The position numbers and the translations under genes are program-made. From Ornithinimicrobium avium (GTDB taxonomy: Bacteria > Actinomycetota > Actinomycetes > Actinomycetales > Dermatophilaceae): a stretch of DNA of 64,000 nucleotides. The DNA lies in contig NZ_CP031229.1 in assembly GCF_003351765.1 (NCBI RefSeq), positions 2,108,001 through 2,172,000 on the forward strand. Reading direction: 5' to 3'. Shown here piece by piece: positions 7,726 to 16,239 of the stretch (the first letter of the stretch is position 1; each line of letters starts with the position of its first letter). The notes below the pieces were generated by a model. That model was not told where the DNA came from, did not search any database, and worked only from the letters and a program-made list of their open reading frames with translations.

Positions 7726-9437
7726 CAGAACGCTCCCACCGATCCCACGCGCAGCCGCTCGACCACGCCCATGACCACGACGGTGAGCAGCGCGAGCACG
7801 ACGCTGGCGGCCAGGGCCATGCCGAGGTTCTCGGCGCCCGGGCGCGAGATCAGCTGGTAGATGACGACCGGCACCGTCGGCCGGTCCGGGCGGGCCAGGA
7901 AGGAGGTCGCCCCGAACTCGCCCAGCGACACCGCGAAGGCGAAGCCGGTCGCGGCCAGCAGCGGCCGGGCCAGCACCGGCGCCTCGGTCGTCCACGCCGC
8001 CCGCCACGGCCCGGCGCCGAGCGCGACGGCCGCCTCGCGCTGGCGCGGGTCGACCGAGCGCAGCACCGGGGCGAGGGTGCGCACGACCAGCGGGAGCGCG
8101 ACCATCGCCTGGGCGACCGGCACGAGGACCGGCGAGGTGCGCAGGTCCAGCGGCGGCCGGTCCAGCGTGATGAGGAAGCCGAAGCCCACCGTCACCGCGG
8201 AGATCCCCAGCGGCAGCATGAACACCCCGTCCATCGTCGAGACCACACCCGACCACCACCGCGAGCGCGGCCGCCGCGAGACCACCAGCGCCACGACGAC
8301 CCCGAGCACCATCGCCAGGACGGTCGCGTCGACGGCGGTGCGCAGCGAGTTCTCCACGGCCTGGGCGACGCTGACCCGCAGCACCGGCGTCGAGCCGGGG
8401 TCGGTGAGCATCCGGTAGTTCGCCAGCGTCCACCCACCCTGCCGCCGCAGCGAGCGCACGACGAGGGAGCCGACGGGCAGCAGCACGAACACCACCGCCA
8501 GTCCCGTCGCCACCAGCGCGGGTATGTCGCTCCGCCCCGGCCGGCGGGCCGCCGCCCGCGCGCCGACCCGCTTCAGCCCCCGCTCCCGCGAGCGCCGGGT
8601 CCGCGCGGCGAGCGCGAGCATGCCGACGACCGCGAGGAGCTGGAGGACCGAGAGCACGGCCGCACCGCGCAGGTCCAGGAGCTGGGTGGTCAGCAGGTAG
8701 ATCTCGGTCTCGATGGTCCCGTAGCGCAGCCCGCCGAGGGTCAGCACGACCCCGAAGGCGGTGGAGCAGAAGAGGAAGACCAGCGTCCCGGCGGAGACGA
8801 CCGCGGGGACGAGCGCGGGGAGGGTGACCGAACGCCATACCTGCCAGGGGGTGGCCCCGAGGGTGGCGGCGGACTCCTCGGCGCGCCGGTCCAGGCCCTC
8901 CCACATCCCGCCCACGGTGCGCACGACGACGGCGAGGTTGAAGAAGACGAACGCCAGCAGGATCGGCACCCACGTCCCGTCCCAGCCCAGGGACCCCAGC
9001 GGCCCGCCGGCGGACAGCAGCGAGCGGAACATCACGCCCACGACCACGGTCGGCAGCACGAACGGCATGACCACCAGCGCGCGCAGCAGCCCCCGGCCGG
9101 GGAAGCGCAGCCGGTAGAGCACGAAGGCCACCGGCAGCCCCAGCGCCAGGGTCAGGACCGTCCCCGCGGCCGAGCTCCACAGCGTGAACCACAGCACCCG
9201 CAGCGTGCGCGCCCGCCCGAGCACCTCCGGCACCGCCGACAGGTCGAGGCCCCCGTCGGGGAAGAAGCCGCGCGCCAGCATGCCGGAGACGGGCAGCACG
9301 AAGAAGACGCCAAGGAACGCCAGCGGGACCAGCGTCGCCAGCCCCAGGGTGAGTCCGGGACCGGTCAGGTATGCGGTGCCGCGCCCGCGCGCCGGCGCGC
9401 GGGCGGCCGGCTCCCGCGGTGCCGTGGAGACTGACAT
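7725..9437 (-). CDS. thiP: Thiamine ABC transporter permease (ThiP-like, fused)
   Basis: 570 aa integral membrane protein made of two fused binding-protein-dependent permease domains, roughly 12 helices. Each half has an EAA-type loop, first EESAATLGATPWQVWRSVTLP (about 190-210) and second REAAVALGAGPWRAAWTTEAP (about 470-490); these dock on the ATPase. This fused architecture is that of ThiP and the iron FbpB group. The start codon at 9437 lies directly behind the TPP riboswitch, whose 3' strand contains the GAAGGAAG ribosome site. It forms an operon with the ATPase gene. The cognate binding protein is not adjacent but 3.6 kb away at 13037-14218. Confidence 0.87.
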   Translation of the reverse strand: MSVSTAPREPAARAPARGRGTAYLTGPGLTLGLATLVPLAFLGVFFVLPVSGMLARGFFPDGGLDLSAVPEVLGRARTLRVLWFTLWSSAAGTVLTLALGLPVAFVLYRLRFPGRGLLRALVVMPFVLPTVVVGVMFRSLLSAGGPLGSLGWDGTWVPILLAFVFFNLAVVVRTVGGMWEGLDRRAEESAATLGATPWQVWRSVTLPALVPAVVSAGTLVFLFCSTAFGVVLTLGGLRYGTIETEIYLLTTQLLDLRGAAVLSVLQLLAVVGMLALAARTRRSRERGLKRVGARAAARRPGRSDIPALVATGLAVVFVLLPVGSLVVRSLRRQGGWTLANYRMLTDPGSTPVLRVSVAQAVENSLRTAVDATVLAMVLGVVVALVVSRRPRSRWWSGVVSTMDGVFMLPLGISAVTVGFGFLITLDRPPLDLRTSPVLVPVAQAMVALPLVVRTLAPVLRSVDPRQREAAVALGAGPWRAAWTTEAPVLARPLLAATGFAFAVSLGEFGATSFLARPDRPTVPVVIYQLISRPGAENLGMALAASVVLALLTVVVMGVVERLRVGSVGAF

Positions 9438-9440
9438 GCT

Positions 9441-9531
9441 CGACTTCCTTCGCCGGTGCTAACCGGAGCAGGTTCGCAAAGGGTCTGCGGGCGGTTCCCG
9501 CACTCTCAGCGCCGGCGGCGCTCCCCTGTCG
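9441..9531 (-). promoter_or_regulatory. TPP riboswitch (THI element) upstream of thiP
   Basis: Read on the minus strand it shows the conserved THI-box pieces in order: GGGGAGC, GCTGAGAGTGCGG, CGCAGACCC, GAACCTG and CCGGTTAGCACCGGCGAAGGAAGT. Only three bases separate its 3' end from the ATG at 9437. The GAAGGAAG ribosome site lies inside its last strand, so control is most likely at translation initiation: thiamine pyrophosphate bound means thiPQ off. Confidence 0.95.
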
Positions 9532-9584
9532 TGACCTGGTTAGGGTACTTCACCGGTGGGGCCACGACCCGCTCCGGACCCGGC

Positions 9585-10226
9585 TCAGGTTCTCGCGGCG
9601 GACAGGTAGGCCAGGACGGCGCGCACCCGGCGGTGCTCGTCCGGGGCGTCCACCAGGCCCAGTTTGGCGAAGATGCTGCCGATGTGGGTCTCGACCGTGC
9701 GCGCGGACAGGTGCAGCCGGCGCGCCACCGCGCGGTTCGACAAGCCCTGAGCCATGTGTCCCAGCACGTCCAGCTCTCGAGGCGTGAGCAACGCCAGCTC
9801 GGTGTCCGCCCGCGCGGCACCGACCAGCTGCGCGACGACCTCGGGATCGAGGGCGGTCCCACCCCGCGCGACGCGGTCCAGCGCGACGAAGAAGTCGTCG
9901 ACGTCGAGGACGCGGTCCTTCAACAGGTAGCCGAAGGAACCACCCGTCGCCAGGTCGACGCAGTGGCGGGTCTCGACGTGCTGGGACAGCAGCATCACAG
10001 GAGCCTCCGGCTCCCAGGCGCGGATCTCCGCCGCGGCCGCCACTCCTTCGTCACGCTCGGGCATGCGCACGTCCAGGACGGTGATGTCCGGCTGGTGCGC
10101 GCGTACCTGGGCGACGGCGGCGGCGGCGGTGGCCGCGCGTCCCACGATGGTGTGGCCGGCCGTCACCAGCAGCGCGGCCAGCCCCTCGCGAAACAGCGCC
10201 GAGTCCTCGGCGATCACGACCCGCAC
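9585..10226 (-). CDS. LuxR-type two-component response regulator (NarL family)
   Basis: 213 aa. The receiver domain (1-125) has the acidic pair EDS near residue 7, phospho-acceptor Asp52 in ITVLDVRMP and the conserved Lys in YLLKDRV. A LuxR helix-turn-helix follows (about 146-195; LTPRELDVLGHMAQGLSNRAVARRL... TVETHIGSIFAKLGL). The gene overlaps the 3' end of the kinase gene by 13 bp, so the two form an operon. Kinases of the neighbouring HisKA_3 type pair with this regulator class. A plausible local target is the divergent membrane-protein gene at 12257; that is inference. Confidence 0.93.
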   Translation of the reverse strand: MRVVIAEDSALFREGLAALLVTAGHTIVGRAATAAAAVAQVRAHQPDITVLDVRMPERDEGVAAAAEIRAWEPEAPVMLLSQHVETRHCVDLATGGSFGYLLKDRVLDVDDFFVALDRVARGGTALDPEVVAQLVGAARADTELALLTPRELDVLGHMAQGLSNRAVARRLHLSARTVETHIGSIFAKLGLVDAPDEHRRVRAVLAYLSAART

Positions 10227-12121
10227 GGCAGCACCGCCTGCACCGTGGTCCCCCGGCCTGCTCCGGACGCCACCCGGAAGCGGCCACCCGAAGCAGTCAC
10301 CCGCTCCTCGAGCCCGGCAAGTCCTCCAGGTCGCCGCACCCGAGCTCCCCCCAGCCCGTCGTCGGTGACCGAGACGACCACGGCGGAGCCCTCCTGGTGA
10401 AGAGTCACGTGGATACGCTCCGCGGCAGCGTGACGCAACGCGTTCGTGACGGCTTCGTTGACCACGAAGTAGGCGGTGAGGGCAACCTCCGCCGGCACCA
10501 TGTCCGTGCCCGCATCCACCGTGATCCGTTCCGGGTCACGCCGTGCCAGCTCAGCCAGCGCCGCAGGGAGGCCTGCGTCCAGGATGCTCGGGCGCACGCC
10601 GTGAGCCACCTGCCGCAGTTCTGCCACCGCCGTGGCAAGTTCGGCCACGACCACGTCCAGCTCCTCGGACTGCGCCGGTGAGGTGGTTCCGGCACGTTGC
10701 AGCACCCGCAGACGCATCCCCAGCGCCACCAGGCGTTGCTGCGCTCCGTCGTGGAGGTCGCGTTCCAGCCGGTGACGCTCGCGCTCGCCGGCGAGCAGCA
10801 TCCGCTCCTGGGCCAGCTCCACCTCGGCAAGAGCCCGGCTGATCTCCGCCCGAGAACGGATGGATGCGACCAGCGGTGCCGATGCCTTGCAGACCGCCGC
10901 GGGGACCTGGCGCGCTCCGGCCCCCGAGGGGACGATGGCACCGATCTGCTCACCACCCAGACGAAGGATGCCGGTAGCGGCGGTGGGCTCAGCAGGCGTT
11001 CCGTCCAGACGGAGCAGCGTCGGATCCGTCCATCCCCGGTGAGCCACCACCAGACCAGGGTCGTTCAACGCCGTGCGCAGCTCCGGTTGCAGGTCCTCGG
11101 GCCTCGCCGTGCCCGCCTCCACGCCGGCAGTGAGCGCCAGGACGGCACGCAGGGCACGGGCGCGCTCGGGGTAGAGCACTTCCTCGAGGCGCCCCCGGAG
11201 TCCTGGGTAGGCGATTGCTGCCCCGGCGGTGAGGACCGCCACGGCACCGACGGCACCGAAGGTCGACCACTCGGTCAGGCGCAACCCGACCGCCCAGACG
11301 GCGGCGGCGACGACGCACAGAGCCGCCGCGGCCAGCACCGTCGCCGTCGTGGCGGCCACGACGGCACGGTCCACGTCGAACAGCCGCGGCCGCAGCAGGC
11401 CGACGGCGCCCCCGACCGGGATGATGACGTAACTCACCAGCAGGCCGATGACCACCAGGTCCGGCGCCCCGAACATCAGGTAACTGGCCCAGCACAGGAG
11501 CAAGGTCCCGGGGAGGGCGAGACCCGCCACGAACATCCACCGCAGCCGCAGCCGCTGCGTGGAGGGAGCACACCGGTATCGGGCAAGCGGAGCAGCACAG
11601 CACCAGCCGAGCATGACCAGGAAAGCTAGGACCAGCACCAGTCCGGGCGGTTCCAGGACGGGCCGCAGCCCCGGCGCAACGGCAGCGACGACGCAGACGG
11701 CGTTGAACAGGACCACGACGCCGGTCGTCGAGCGGGCCGCCCACCTCCACCCTGCCGTGGCGGCACGTCCCGAGGGGAACCACACCAGCATGAGCGCCAG
11801 GGGCAGGTAGAGAAGCATCCAGGTCCCCTCCAGCGCGGAGGCCTGCCGTTCGGGCAGGAGATGGAGCGCCATGAGGACCGCCCCCGCGGCTGTGACCAGT
11901 GGACCGAACGGCAGCTCCGGCAGGCGGCGTGTCAGAAGACCACCCAGGACCAGGAGGGCGCACCCCACCCCCAGGACGGCGGCGAAGAACAGCGCCTCCA
12001 GCGGATCTCGGACCAGCGCGAGGACGGCGACCAGGAGCTCCCATGCTGCGACCACACCGGCCAGCGCGGACGCGGCGGTGGCTGCGATCATCGTTCGCCG
12101 CGAACGTGACGAGGCCCCCAT
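10214..12121 (-). CDS. Sensor histidine kinase (HisKA_3/HATPase)
   Basis: 635 aa. The first ~300 residues form around eight to ten hydrophobic helices with no recognised extracellular domain, suggesting membrane or intramembrane sensing. A GAF-like linker (about 310-430) follows. The dimerisation box ERHRLERDLHDGAQQRL carries the phospho-accepting His at about residue 457, and the ATPase domain has NEAVTNALRHA and DDGLGG with a GLAGLEERV G-box. This is the architecture of NarX/DesK-type kinases. It runs into the response regulator gene (13-bp overlap). The pair and the divergent gene at 12257 sit between thiPQ and thiB, and their GC looks lower than that of the transporter genes. Confidence 0.92.
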   Translation of the reverse strand: MGASSRSRRTMIAATAASALAGVVAAWELLVAVLALVRDPLEALFFAAVLGVGCALLVLGGLLTRRLPELPFGPLVTAAGAVLMALHLLPERQASALEGTWMLLYLPLALMLVWFPSGRAATAGWRWAARSTTGVVVLFNAVCVVAAVAPGLRPVLEPPGLVLVLAFLVMLGWCCAAPLARYRCAPSTQRLRLRWMFVAGLALPGTLLLCWASYLMFGAPDLVVIGLLVSYVIIPVGGAVGLLRPRLFDVDRAVVAATTATVLAAAALCVVAAAVWAVGLRLTEWSTFGAVGAVAVLTAGAAIAYPGLRGRLEEVLYPERARALRAVLALTAGVEAGTARPEDLQPELRTALNDPGLVVAHRGWTDPTLLRLDGTPAEPTAATGILRLGGEQIGAIVPSGAGARQVPAAVCKASAPLVASIRSRAEISRALAEVELAQERMLLAGERERHRLERDLHDGAQQRLVALGMRLRVLQRAGTTSPAQSEELDVVVAELATAVAELRQVAHGVRPSILDAGLPAALAELARRDPERITVDAGTDMVPAEVALTAYFVVNEAVTNALRHAAAERIHVTLHQEGSAVVVSVTDDGLGGARVRRPGGLAGLEERVTASGGRFRVASGAGRGTTVQAVLPCGS

Positions 12122-12256
12122 CGAGCAATGCTATGGCACGAACGCCGCGCCGGTCATCCGTGCCAGCCCGTAGACGTTTCCCGTGCAGTCCCCGATGTGC
12201 CGGAGGTCCCAGGCTGCAAGTCTCGAACCCTGTTGGTTCGACATGAGGAGCAGGCC
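12122..12256. promoter_or_regulatory. Divergent promoter region with short palindrome
   Basis: This 135-bp region must drive both the kinase operon (minus) and the membrane protein gene (plus). It contains CGAACC/GGTTCG (12224-12229 and 12235-12240) just upstream of the ribosome site GAGGAG (12245-12250). The palindrome is a candidate operator; promoter boxes were not assigned. Confidence 0.4.
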
Positions 12257-12997
12257 ATGACCACCACGACGCCCCGCGCTGTCCCCGAGCAGGACGACGC
12301 CGTCGAGCACGACCGCACCGTCCGGTTCCGGCGGTACGCCGCGGCCCTGGCTCTTCCCGTGGCCTTCCTCTTCCAGCTGGTGTGCAACTCCCTCTACGCA
12401 TGGGCGTCCACCACCTCAGGGCTGACCGACAGCGGCAGCGCCGCGGACGCGCTCGCCTTGTACGGTGCTTTCCCCGGCACCTTGATCGCCGCCGTTGTGC
12501 TGGCGACGGTGGGCTCCATGCTGGCCCTGCTCGGACTTCCCGCAGCTCTGCGGGTGTTTCGTCCGAGCCGGCCCAAACTGGCGTTGTGGGCGGTGGGACT
12601 CATGATGACCGGTTATCTGTGCTACTTCGGCATCAGCTTCACCGGTTTCGACACGGTTGCGCTGGCTGTGGGCAAGGTCGACGCGGCAGCGGCACTGGAT
12701 GGCTCTCCGGCGAGCGCGTGGTCGATACCGTTCTTTGTGCTGTTCGTCATCGGCAATCTCCTGGGCACCTTGTTGCTGGGCCTGACGGCGTTCCTCGCGG
12801 CCCGGTCACAGGAGACGGGAGTGCCTTGGTGGGCGGGGGCACTCATCGCGTGCTGGACGGTGGGGCACGTCATCAACATCGTCGTCACCAACGAGTGGTT
12901 CGCCGTGGCGGGCGGCGCACTGGAGATCGTCGGTCTCCTGTATGTGGCGGCCGCGGCACTGCGGCTCAGCAACCGGCAATGGGTCGAGCGCGGGTAG
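12257..12997 (+). CDS. Multi-pass membrane protein of unknown function
   Basis: 246 aa. Start 12257 is chosen for the GAGGAG site seven bases upstream; the frame upstream is not protein-like. After a 30-residue charged cytoplasmic head there are about six hydrophobic helices (AALALPVAFLFQLVCNSLYAWAS, GTLIAAVVLATVGSMLALLGL, LALWAVGLMMTGYLCYFGI and later). No catalytic motif is visible; DUF4386-like proteins have a similar layout. It is divergent from the kinase-regulator operon, and such genes are often the target of their regulator, so it may act in the stress response sensed by the kinase. It ends 39 bp from the convergent thiB gene. Confidence 0.7.
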   Translation: MTTTTPRAVPEQDDAVEHDRTVRFRRYAAALALPVAFLFQLVCNSLYAWASTTSGLTDSGSAADALALYGAFPGTLIAAVVLATVGSMLALLGLPAALRVFRPSRPKLALWAVGLMMTGYLCYFGISFTGFDTVALAVGKVDAAAALDGSPASAWSIPFFVLFVIGNLLGTLLLGLTAFLAARSQETGVPWWAGALIACWTVGHVINIVVTNEWFAVAGGALEIVGLLYVAAAALRLSNRQWVERG

Positions 12998-13036
12998 CGG
13001 TCGGACGACCGGGTTGGGGCGCACCGGCGCCTTACC

Positions 13037-14218
13037 TCACCCCGTCGCGATGTCCGACCACTCCTGCAGCCACGTCTGCCGCTCCTCCTCGATCTGCCGG
13101 GCCGGCACGACGATCGGCTCCTCCGCCAGCGGCGCGAACTGCGCCCACAGGTCGGGCAGCGGCGCTCGGCCGTCGACGGGATACATGTACATGCTGTCCG
13201 GGATGACCGCCTGCACCGCCGGGCTGACCAGCCAGTCGATGACCGCCTGCGCCCCCTGGGGGTTGTCGGTCCCGTCCAGGACGCCGGCATACTCCGTCTG
13301 CCGGAAGCAGGTGTCCAGCAGCGCGCTGGTCGTCGGCTGCCAGCCGCCCTCGGGGATGGTGAACGGCGGGCTAGAGGAGTAGGACAGCACGATCGGCCGG
13401 TCCCCGTCCCCGCCGCCGGCGGTGAAGTCCACGGTGTAGGCGTCGGTCCAGCCGCTGGTGATCTTGGCCCCGTTGGCCATGAGGTCCTCCCAGTAGGGCT
13501 GCCACTGACCCGGGCCGAACTCCCCGATCGTGGCGAGGAGGAACGACATACCCGGGCTGGAGGTGGTGGCGCCGGGGGTGACGAAGAGGTCCTCGTACTC
13601 CGGCTTGAGCAGGTCGTTCAGGCTCGCCGGCGGCATCATCCCCTGGTTAGCGAACCAGACGTCGTCCACGTTGACGCACACGTCGCCGAAGTCGACGGGG
13701 GTCAGGTATGCCGCGTCGCCGCCCTCGAGCGCGTGCTCCTTCGCGGACCTTGGCAGGCGAGCCGGGGTGTATGGGGTGAGCACGTCGTTGTCGATCGCCC
13801 GCCCGGCGAAGGTGTTGTCGATGCCGAAGGCGACGTCGCCGATCGGGCTGCCGGCGGTCAGGACCAGCTGGTTGGTCAGCTGCCCGGCGTCGCCGGAGAG
13901 CTGGATCTGCAGGTCGTAGCCGGTGTCGGCCTCGAACTGGGCGATCAGGTCGTCCGGCAGCGCGAACGAGTCGTGCGTCACCAGCGTGACGGTGCCGGTG
14001 TCCGTGGGCGCAGCGGCCTCGGTGGCCTCCTCGGCGTCGGTGCCGCCGGTGGCGGTGGCGCCCTCGGTGTCACCCTCCTGCGTGGTGGGTGCCGGCGCGG
14101 TGGCCGGCGCGGGCGTCTCGTCGTCACCGCCGCCCATGAGCGAGCACGAGGTGAGCGGGAGGGCCACCGCCAGGCAGGCTGCCAGGGCGCCGGCACGGGT
14201 GCGTGTGGTGCGGGTCAT
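13037..14218 (-). CDS. thiB: Thiamine ABC transporter substrate-binding lipoprotein (ThiB-like)
   Basis: 393 aa. A type II signal peptide ends in the lipobox LTSC (Cys25), followed by an Ala/Thr/Glu-rich tether (about 30-72). The binding domain starts at GTVTLVTHDSFALPDDLIAQFEADTGYDL, the start seen in ThiB proteins, and includes DVAFGIDNTFAGRAI and VLSYSSSPPFT, which in the family lines the thiamine pocket. It captures thiamine outside the membrane for the ThiP-ThiQ complex encoded at 6736-9437. A TPP riboswitch lies directly upstream and AAGGAG sits eight bases before the start. Separation from thiPQ by a two-component operon is unusual. Confidence 0.88.
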   Translation of the reverse strand: MTRTTRTRAGALAACLAVALPLTSCSLMGGGDDETPAPATAPAPTTQEGDTEGATATGGTDAEEATEAAAPTDTGTVTLVTHDSFALPDDLIAQFEADTGYDLQIQLSGDAGQLTNQLVLTAGSPIGDVAFGIDNTFAGRAIDNDVLTPYTPARLPRSAKEHALEGGDAAYLTPVDFGDVCVNVDDVWFANQGMMPPASLNDLLKPEYEDLFVTPGATTSSPGMSFLLATIGEFGPGQWQPYWEDLMANGAKITSGWTDAYTVDFTAGGGDGDRPIVLSYSSSPPFTIPEGGWQPTTSALLDTCFRQTEYAGVLDGTDNPQGAQAVIDWLVSPAVQAVIPDSMYMYPVDGRAPLPDLWAQFAPLAEEPIVVPARQIEEERQTWLQEWSDIATG

Positions 14219-14230
14219 CGTCGTCTCCTT

Positions 14231-14320
14231 GCGACTTCCTTCGCCGGTGCTAACCGGTGCAGGTTCGGAGGGTCTGCGGTCTGGTGCCGCACTCTCAGCG
14301 CTCGCGCGCTCCCCTGTCGT
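14231..14320 (-). promoter_or_regulatory. TPP riboswitch upstream of thiB
   Basis: On the minus strand it has GGGGAGC, GCGCTGAGAGTGCGGC, CGCAGACCCT, GAACCTG and CCGGTTAGCACCGGCGAAGGAAGTCG. Its 3' half is nearly identical to the riboswitch at 9441-9531, with a different P3 arm. The ribosome site AAGGAG (14225-14230) is just outside it, so here gating may involve transcript folding beyond the aptamer. Confidence 0.95.
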
Positions 14321-14448
14321 TTCGTGGCATCGAGGCTAGCACCGCTCCCGCACGAGATGGGGACCGACGTCAAGCGATGGACGCGATCTCGCTACACCCA
14401 GGGGGGTGACTCTCTGGTCGTTCCCTGCAGCACGTGTTACCGACACCA

Positions 14449-14528
14449 CACGATCGAGACCTGATCGTGACCTAATCCGTTAATCCGGTTGCCTATCGTG
14501 GCGTAGCTGGCAGGGAATGGGCCCTGCC
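14449..14528 (+). promoter_or_regulatory. Inverted repeats in the leader of the exported-protein operon
   Basis: CACGATC/GATCGTG (14449-14455 and 14463-14469) is a candidate operator. GGCAGGG/CCCTGCC (14509-14515 and 14522-14528) would form a hairpin in the 5' leader just before the GAGGGAGAG ribosome site of the gene at 14551. No known regulator motif was recognised. Confidence 0.4.
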
Positions 14529-14550
14529 GCTGATTCTCGAGGGAGAGAAT

Positions 14551-14910
14551 ATGAAGAAGATCATCGCCGCCGTACTCGGCGGCACCGCTGTTGCATCCTT
14601 GGCGTTCGCCTCCGCATCGCTGCTGACCGTTGACGGTGGCGTCATCCAGGCGGGCGTGTCCACCGACCTCACGTGCGACGACACGGGCGTGAAGGTCAAC
14701 TGGTCGTTGGAGACGGGCACCAACAGCGTGAGCGGGGTGCGCATCGAGGGCATCGATGCCGCGTGCGCAGGAGCAGAGATGTTCGTCCGGACCAACGTCA
14801 TGGACGACAGCACGAAGGTCACGCTCGACGGCAGTGGGCAGGCGAGGGTGGGTTTCGCGCCGACGTCTCCGGAGAGCCTCGAGTCGATCAAGATCTGGAT
14901 CGAAGGCTGA
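14551..14910 (+). CDS. Small exported protein with SipW-type signal sequence (copy 1)
   Basis: 119 aa. A lysine start, a hydrophobic core and a SLAFASASLLTVDGG junction form a signal like those processed by SipW-type signal peptidases (inferred by analogy with CalY/TasA proteins). The mature part (~90 aa) looks all-beta and ends in SPESLESIKIWIEG; two Cys (in DLTCDD and DAACAGA) could pair. A close paralogue lies at 44960-45325. In both loci an S26B signal peptidase gene follows within 2-8 bases, so that peptidase is probably its dedicated processor. Possible roles are a surface fibre or matrix subunit, or a secreted effector; the sequence does not decide. Confidence 0.72.
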   Translation: MKKIIAAVLGGTAVASLAFASASLLTVDGGVIQAGVSTDLTCDDTGVKVNWSLETGTNSVSGVRIEGIDAACAGAEMFVRTNVMDDSTKVTLDGSGQARVGFAPTSPESLESIKIWIEG

Positions 14911-14917
14911 TTCCGCC

Positions 14918-15472
14918 GTGGCGGCCGTGACCGCTGGGCCACGGCCGCCACGGGTCGTCCGCTCCAGCAGCAAGGGACATCGCAAGAGCGTCCTCGGGTG
15001 GGCGCTGCTCATCACTGTCGTCCTCGCATGGGCTTTCACCTTTCGTCCCACGCAGCTCGGGGGACCCGCGACGTTCATCGTGGTGTCGGGCGACAGCATG
15101 GAGCCGACGCTCTCCGACGGGGACCTCGTAGTCCTGAGGGCGCACGACGCGTACGCGGTCGGCGACATCGCAACGTTCACCGTCCCTGACGGCGAGCCCG
15201 GCGCCGGAGCCCTCGTAATCCACCGGCTGGTGGGGGTGGAGGGCGACGCATTCGTCCCGCAGGGCGACAACCGCGATCAGACCGACGACTGGAGACCGAT
15301 GGGCGCCGACGTCAAGGGCACCCTGTGGCTCCACGTACCCCGCGGCGGTGATTACCTCATGCGCCTCATTCACCCGCCACTAATGGCGGCGCTGGCGGGT
15401 GGCCTGGCTACGACGTGGTTCCTTCTACGCAGCCCGCGGTCGACACGTGCAGAGGGCGGCGATGAGAACTAG
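14918..15472 (+). CDS. SipW-type signal peptidase I (S26B, copy 1)
   Basis: 184 aa. The GTG start at 14918 matches the start of the paralogue at 45327 and lies seven bases after the previous stop, implying translational coupling. There is one N-terminal helix (GWALLITVVLAWAFTF), then the catalytic Ser60 in SGDSMEPTL, His102 in LVIHRLVG in place of the usual Lys (the S26B/ER-signalase hallmark), and QGDNRDQTDDW as the third box. A second hydrophobic helix ends the protein (PPLMAALAGGLATTWFLL). It should cleave the signal peptides of the flanking exported proteins at the outer face of the membrane. Confidence 0.88.
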   Translation: MAAVTAGPRPPRVVRSSSKGHRKSVLGWALLITVVLAWAFTFRPTQLGGPATFIVVSGDSMEPTLSDGDLVVLRAHDAYAVGDIATFTVPDGEPGAGALVIHRLVGVEGDAFVPQGDNRDQTDDWRPMGADVKGTLWLHVPRGGDYLMRLIHPPLMAALAGGLATTWFLLRSPRSTRAEGGDEN

Positions 15473-15821
15473 CGCGGCCCTCGGCACAGCGATGGTGCTC
15501 GCCACCGGCGCCTTCCTCGGCTCGTGGATCGCCGCGTCCGCATCGTCGCTCGGTGTCGACGGAGGCGTACTGCAGACATGGAGCTACACCGTCGATCTGG
15601 GAATCCAGGATCCAGGCAGTCAGCCCTCCCCGATCCAGGCCTCCCGACCGGCAGAGATCGTCGGGGCCGAGCCGACCGAGACGCAGGGCACCGTTGACCC
15701 GGACCATGATCTCGGAGCAGACGAAGTCGTCACCGCAGAAGACGTATCGCCTCCGTCAGAGCTCATGGTCGACATCGCGGGCGACACCGCACCCCCACCG
15801 GGGCCAGCGCCCGCCCCCTGA
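15462..15821 (+). CDS. Second small exported protein of the SipW cluster
   Basis: 119 aa. ATG 15462 overlaps the peptidase stop by 11 bases. The N-terminal signal (AALGTAMVLATGAFLGSWIAA) is followed by SSLGVDGGVLQTWSYTVDL, which echoes the SLLTVDGGVIQAG junction of the protein at 14551, so it is probably another client of the same peptidase. The rest is low-complexity, Pro/Asp/Glu-rich and ends PPPGPAPAP, like a wall-spanning or spacer tail. No homologous gene follows the second SipW cassette. Function unknown. Confidence 0.6.
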   Translation: MRTSAALGTAMVLATGAFLGSWIAASASSLGVDGGVLQTWSYTVDLGIQDPGSQPSPIQASRPAEIVGAEPTETQGTVDPDHDLGADEVVTAEDVSPPSELMVDIAGDTAPPPGPAPAP

Positions 15822-15884
15822 CCCGCCAGGATCGATGGACGGCTCCGGCTCGCCACTGAAGAACCCTGTGGCAGGATCGGTCCC

Positions 15885-16169
15885 ATGGCTAACCTCGTCG
15901 CGAAAGCTGTCACCGCAGGAGCCGCCGTCGTGGCTGCGATCGTCGCCCGCAAGACGACGGACGGCACGTGGAAGTTCGTCACCGGCAGCGATTCGCCCCA
16001 GAACCCGGACGACCCCGAGATCGACCTCAAGGAGGCCATCGCCTTCGCCGTCCTGTCCGGCGCGCTCGTCGGGCTGGCCAGGATGCTGGCCAACCGGCAA
16101 ACGACGCGGATGATGGCCAAGGGAGCCGGCAAGACCCCCGAGCAGACCGCCGACCGAGCCAACTCCTGA
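15885..16169 (+). CDS. DUF4235 domain protein
   Basis: 94 aa, small membrane-associated protein of the actinobacterial DUF4235 family. It has an N-terminal helix (AVTAGAAVVAAIVARKT), a polar stretch DSPQNPDDPEIDLKEA and a second helix (IAFAVLSGALVGLARMLANR) ending in a basic tail. Function unknown; members often lie near cell-envelope genes. It probably has its own promoter in the 63-bp gap. Confidence 0.82.
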   Translation: MANLVAKAVTAGAAVVAAIVARKTTDGTWKFVTGSDSPQNPDDPEIDLKEAIAFAVLSGALVGLARMLANRQTTRMMAKGAGKTPEQTADRANS

Positions 16170-16239
16170 GAGGCTAACCCACTCGGGTGGGGCGCTCGGC
16201 AACCATTGTCGCGCAGTCAGAGCCTTCCTTCCTGCGACC

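Noticed and set aside
12221..12245. GGTTCGA-like sequence resembling a tRNA T-arm
   Set aside because: No cloverleaf can be drawn around it; it is a short palindrome before a start codon.
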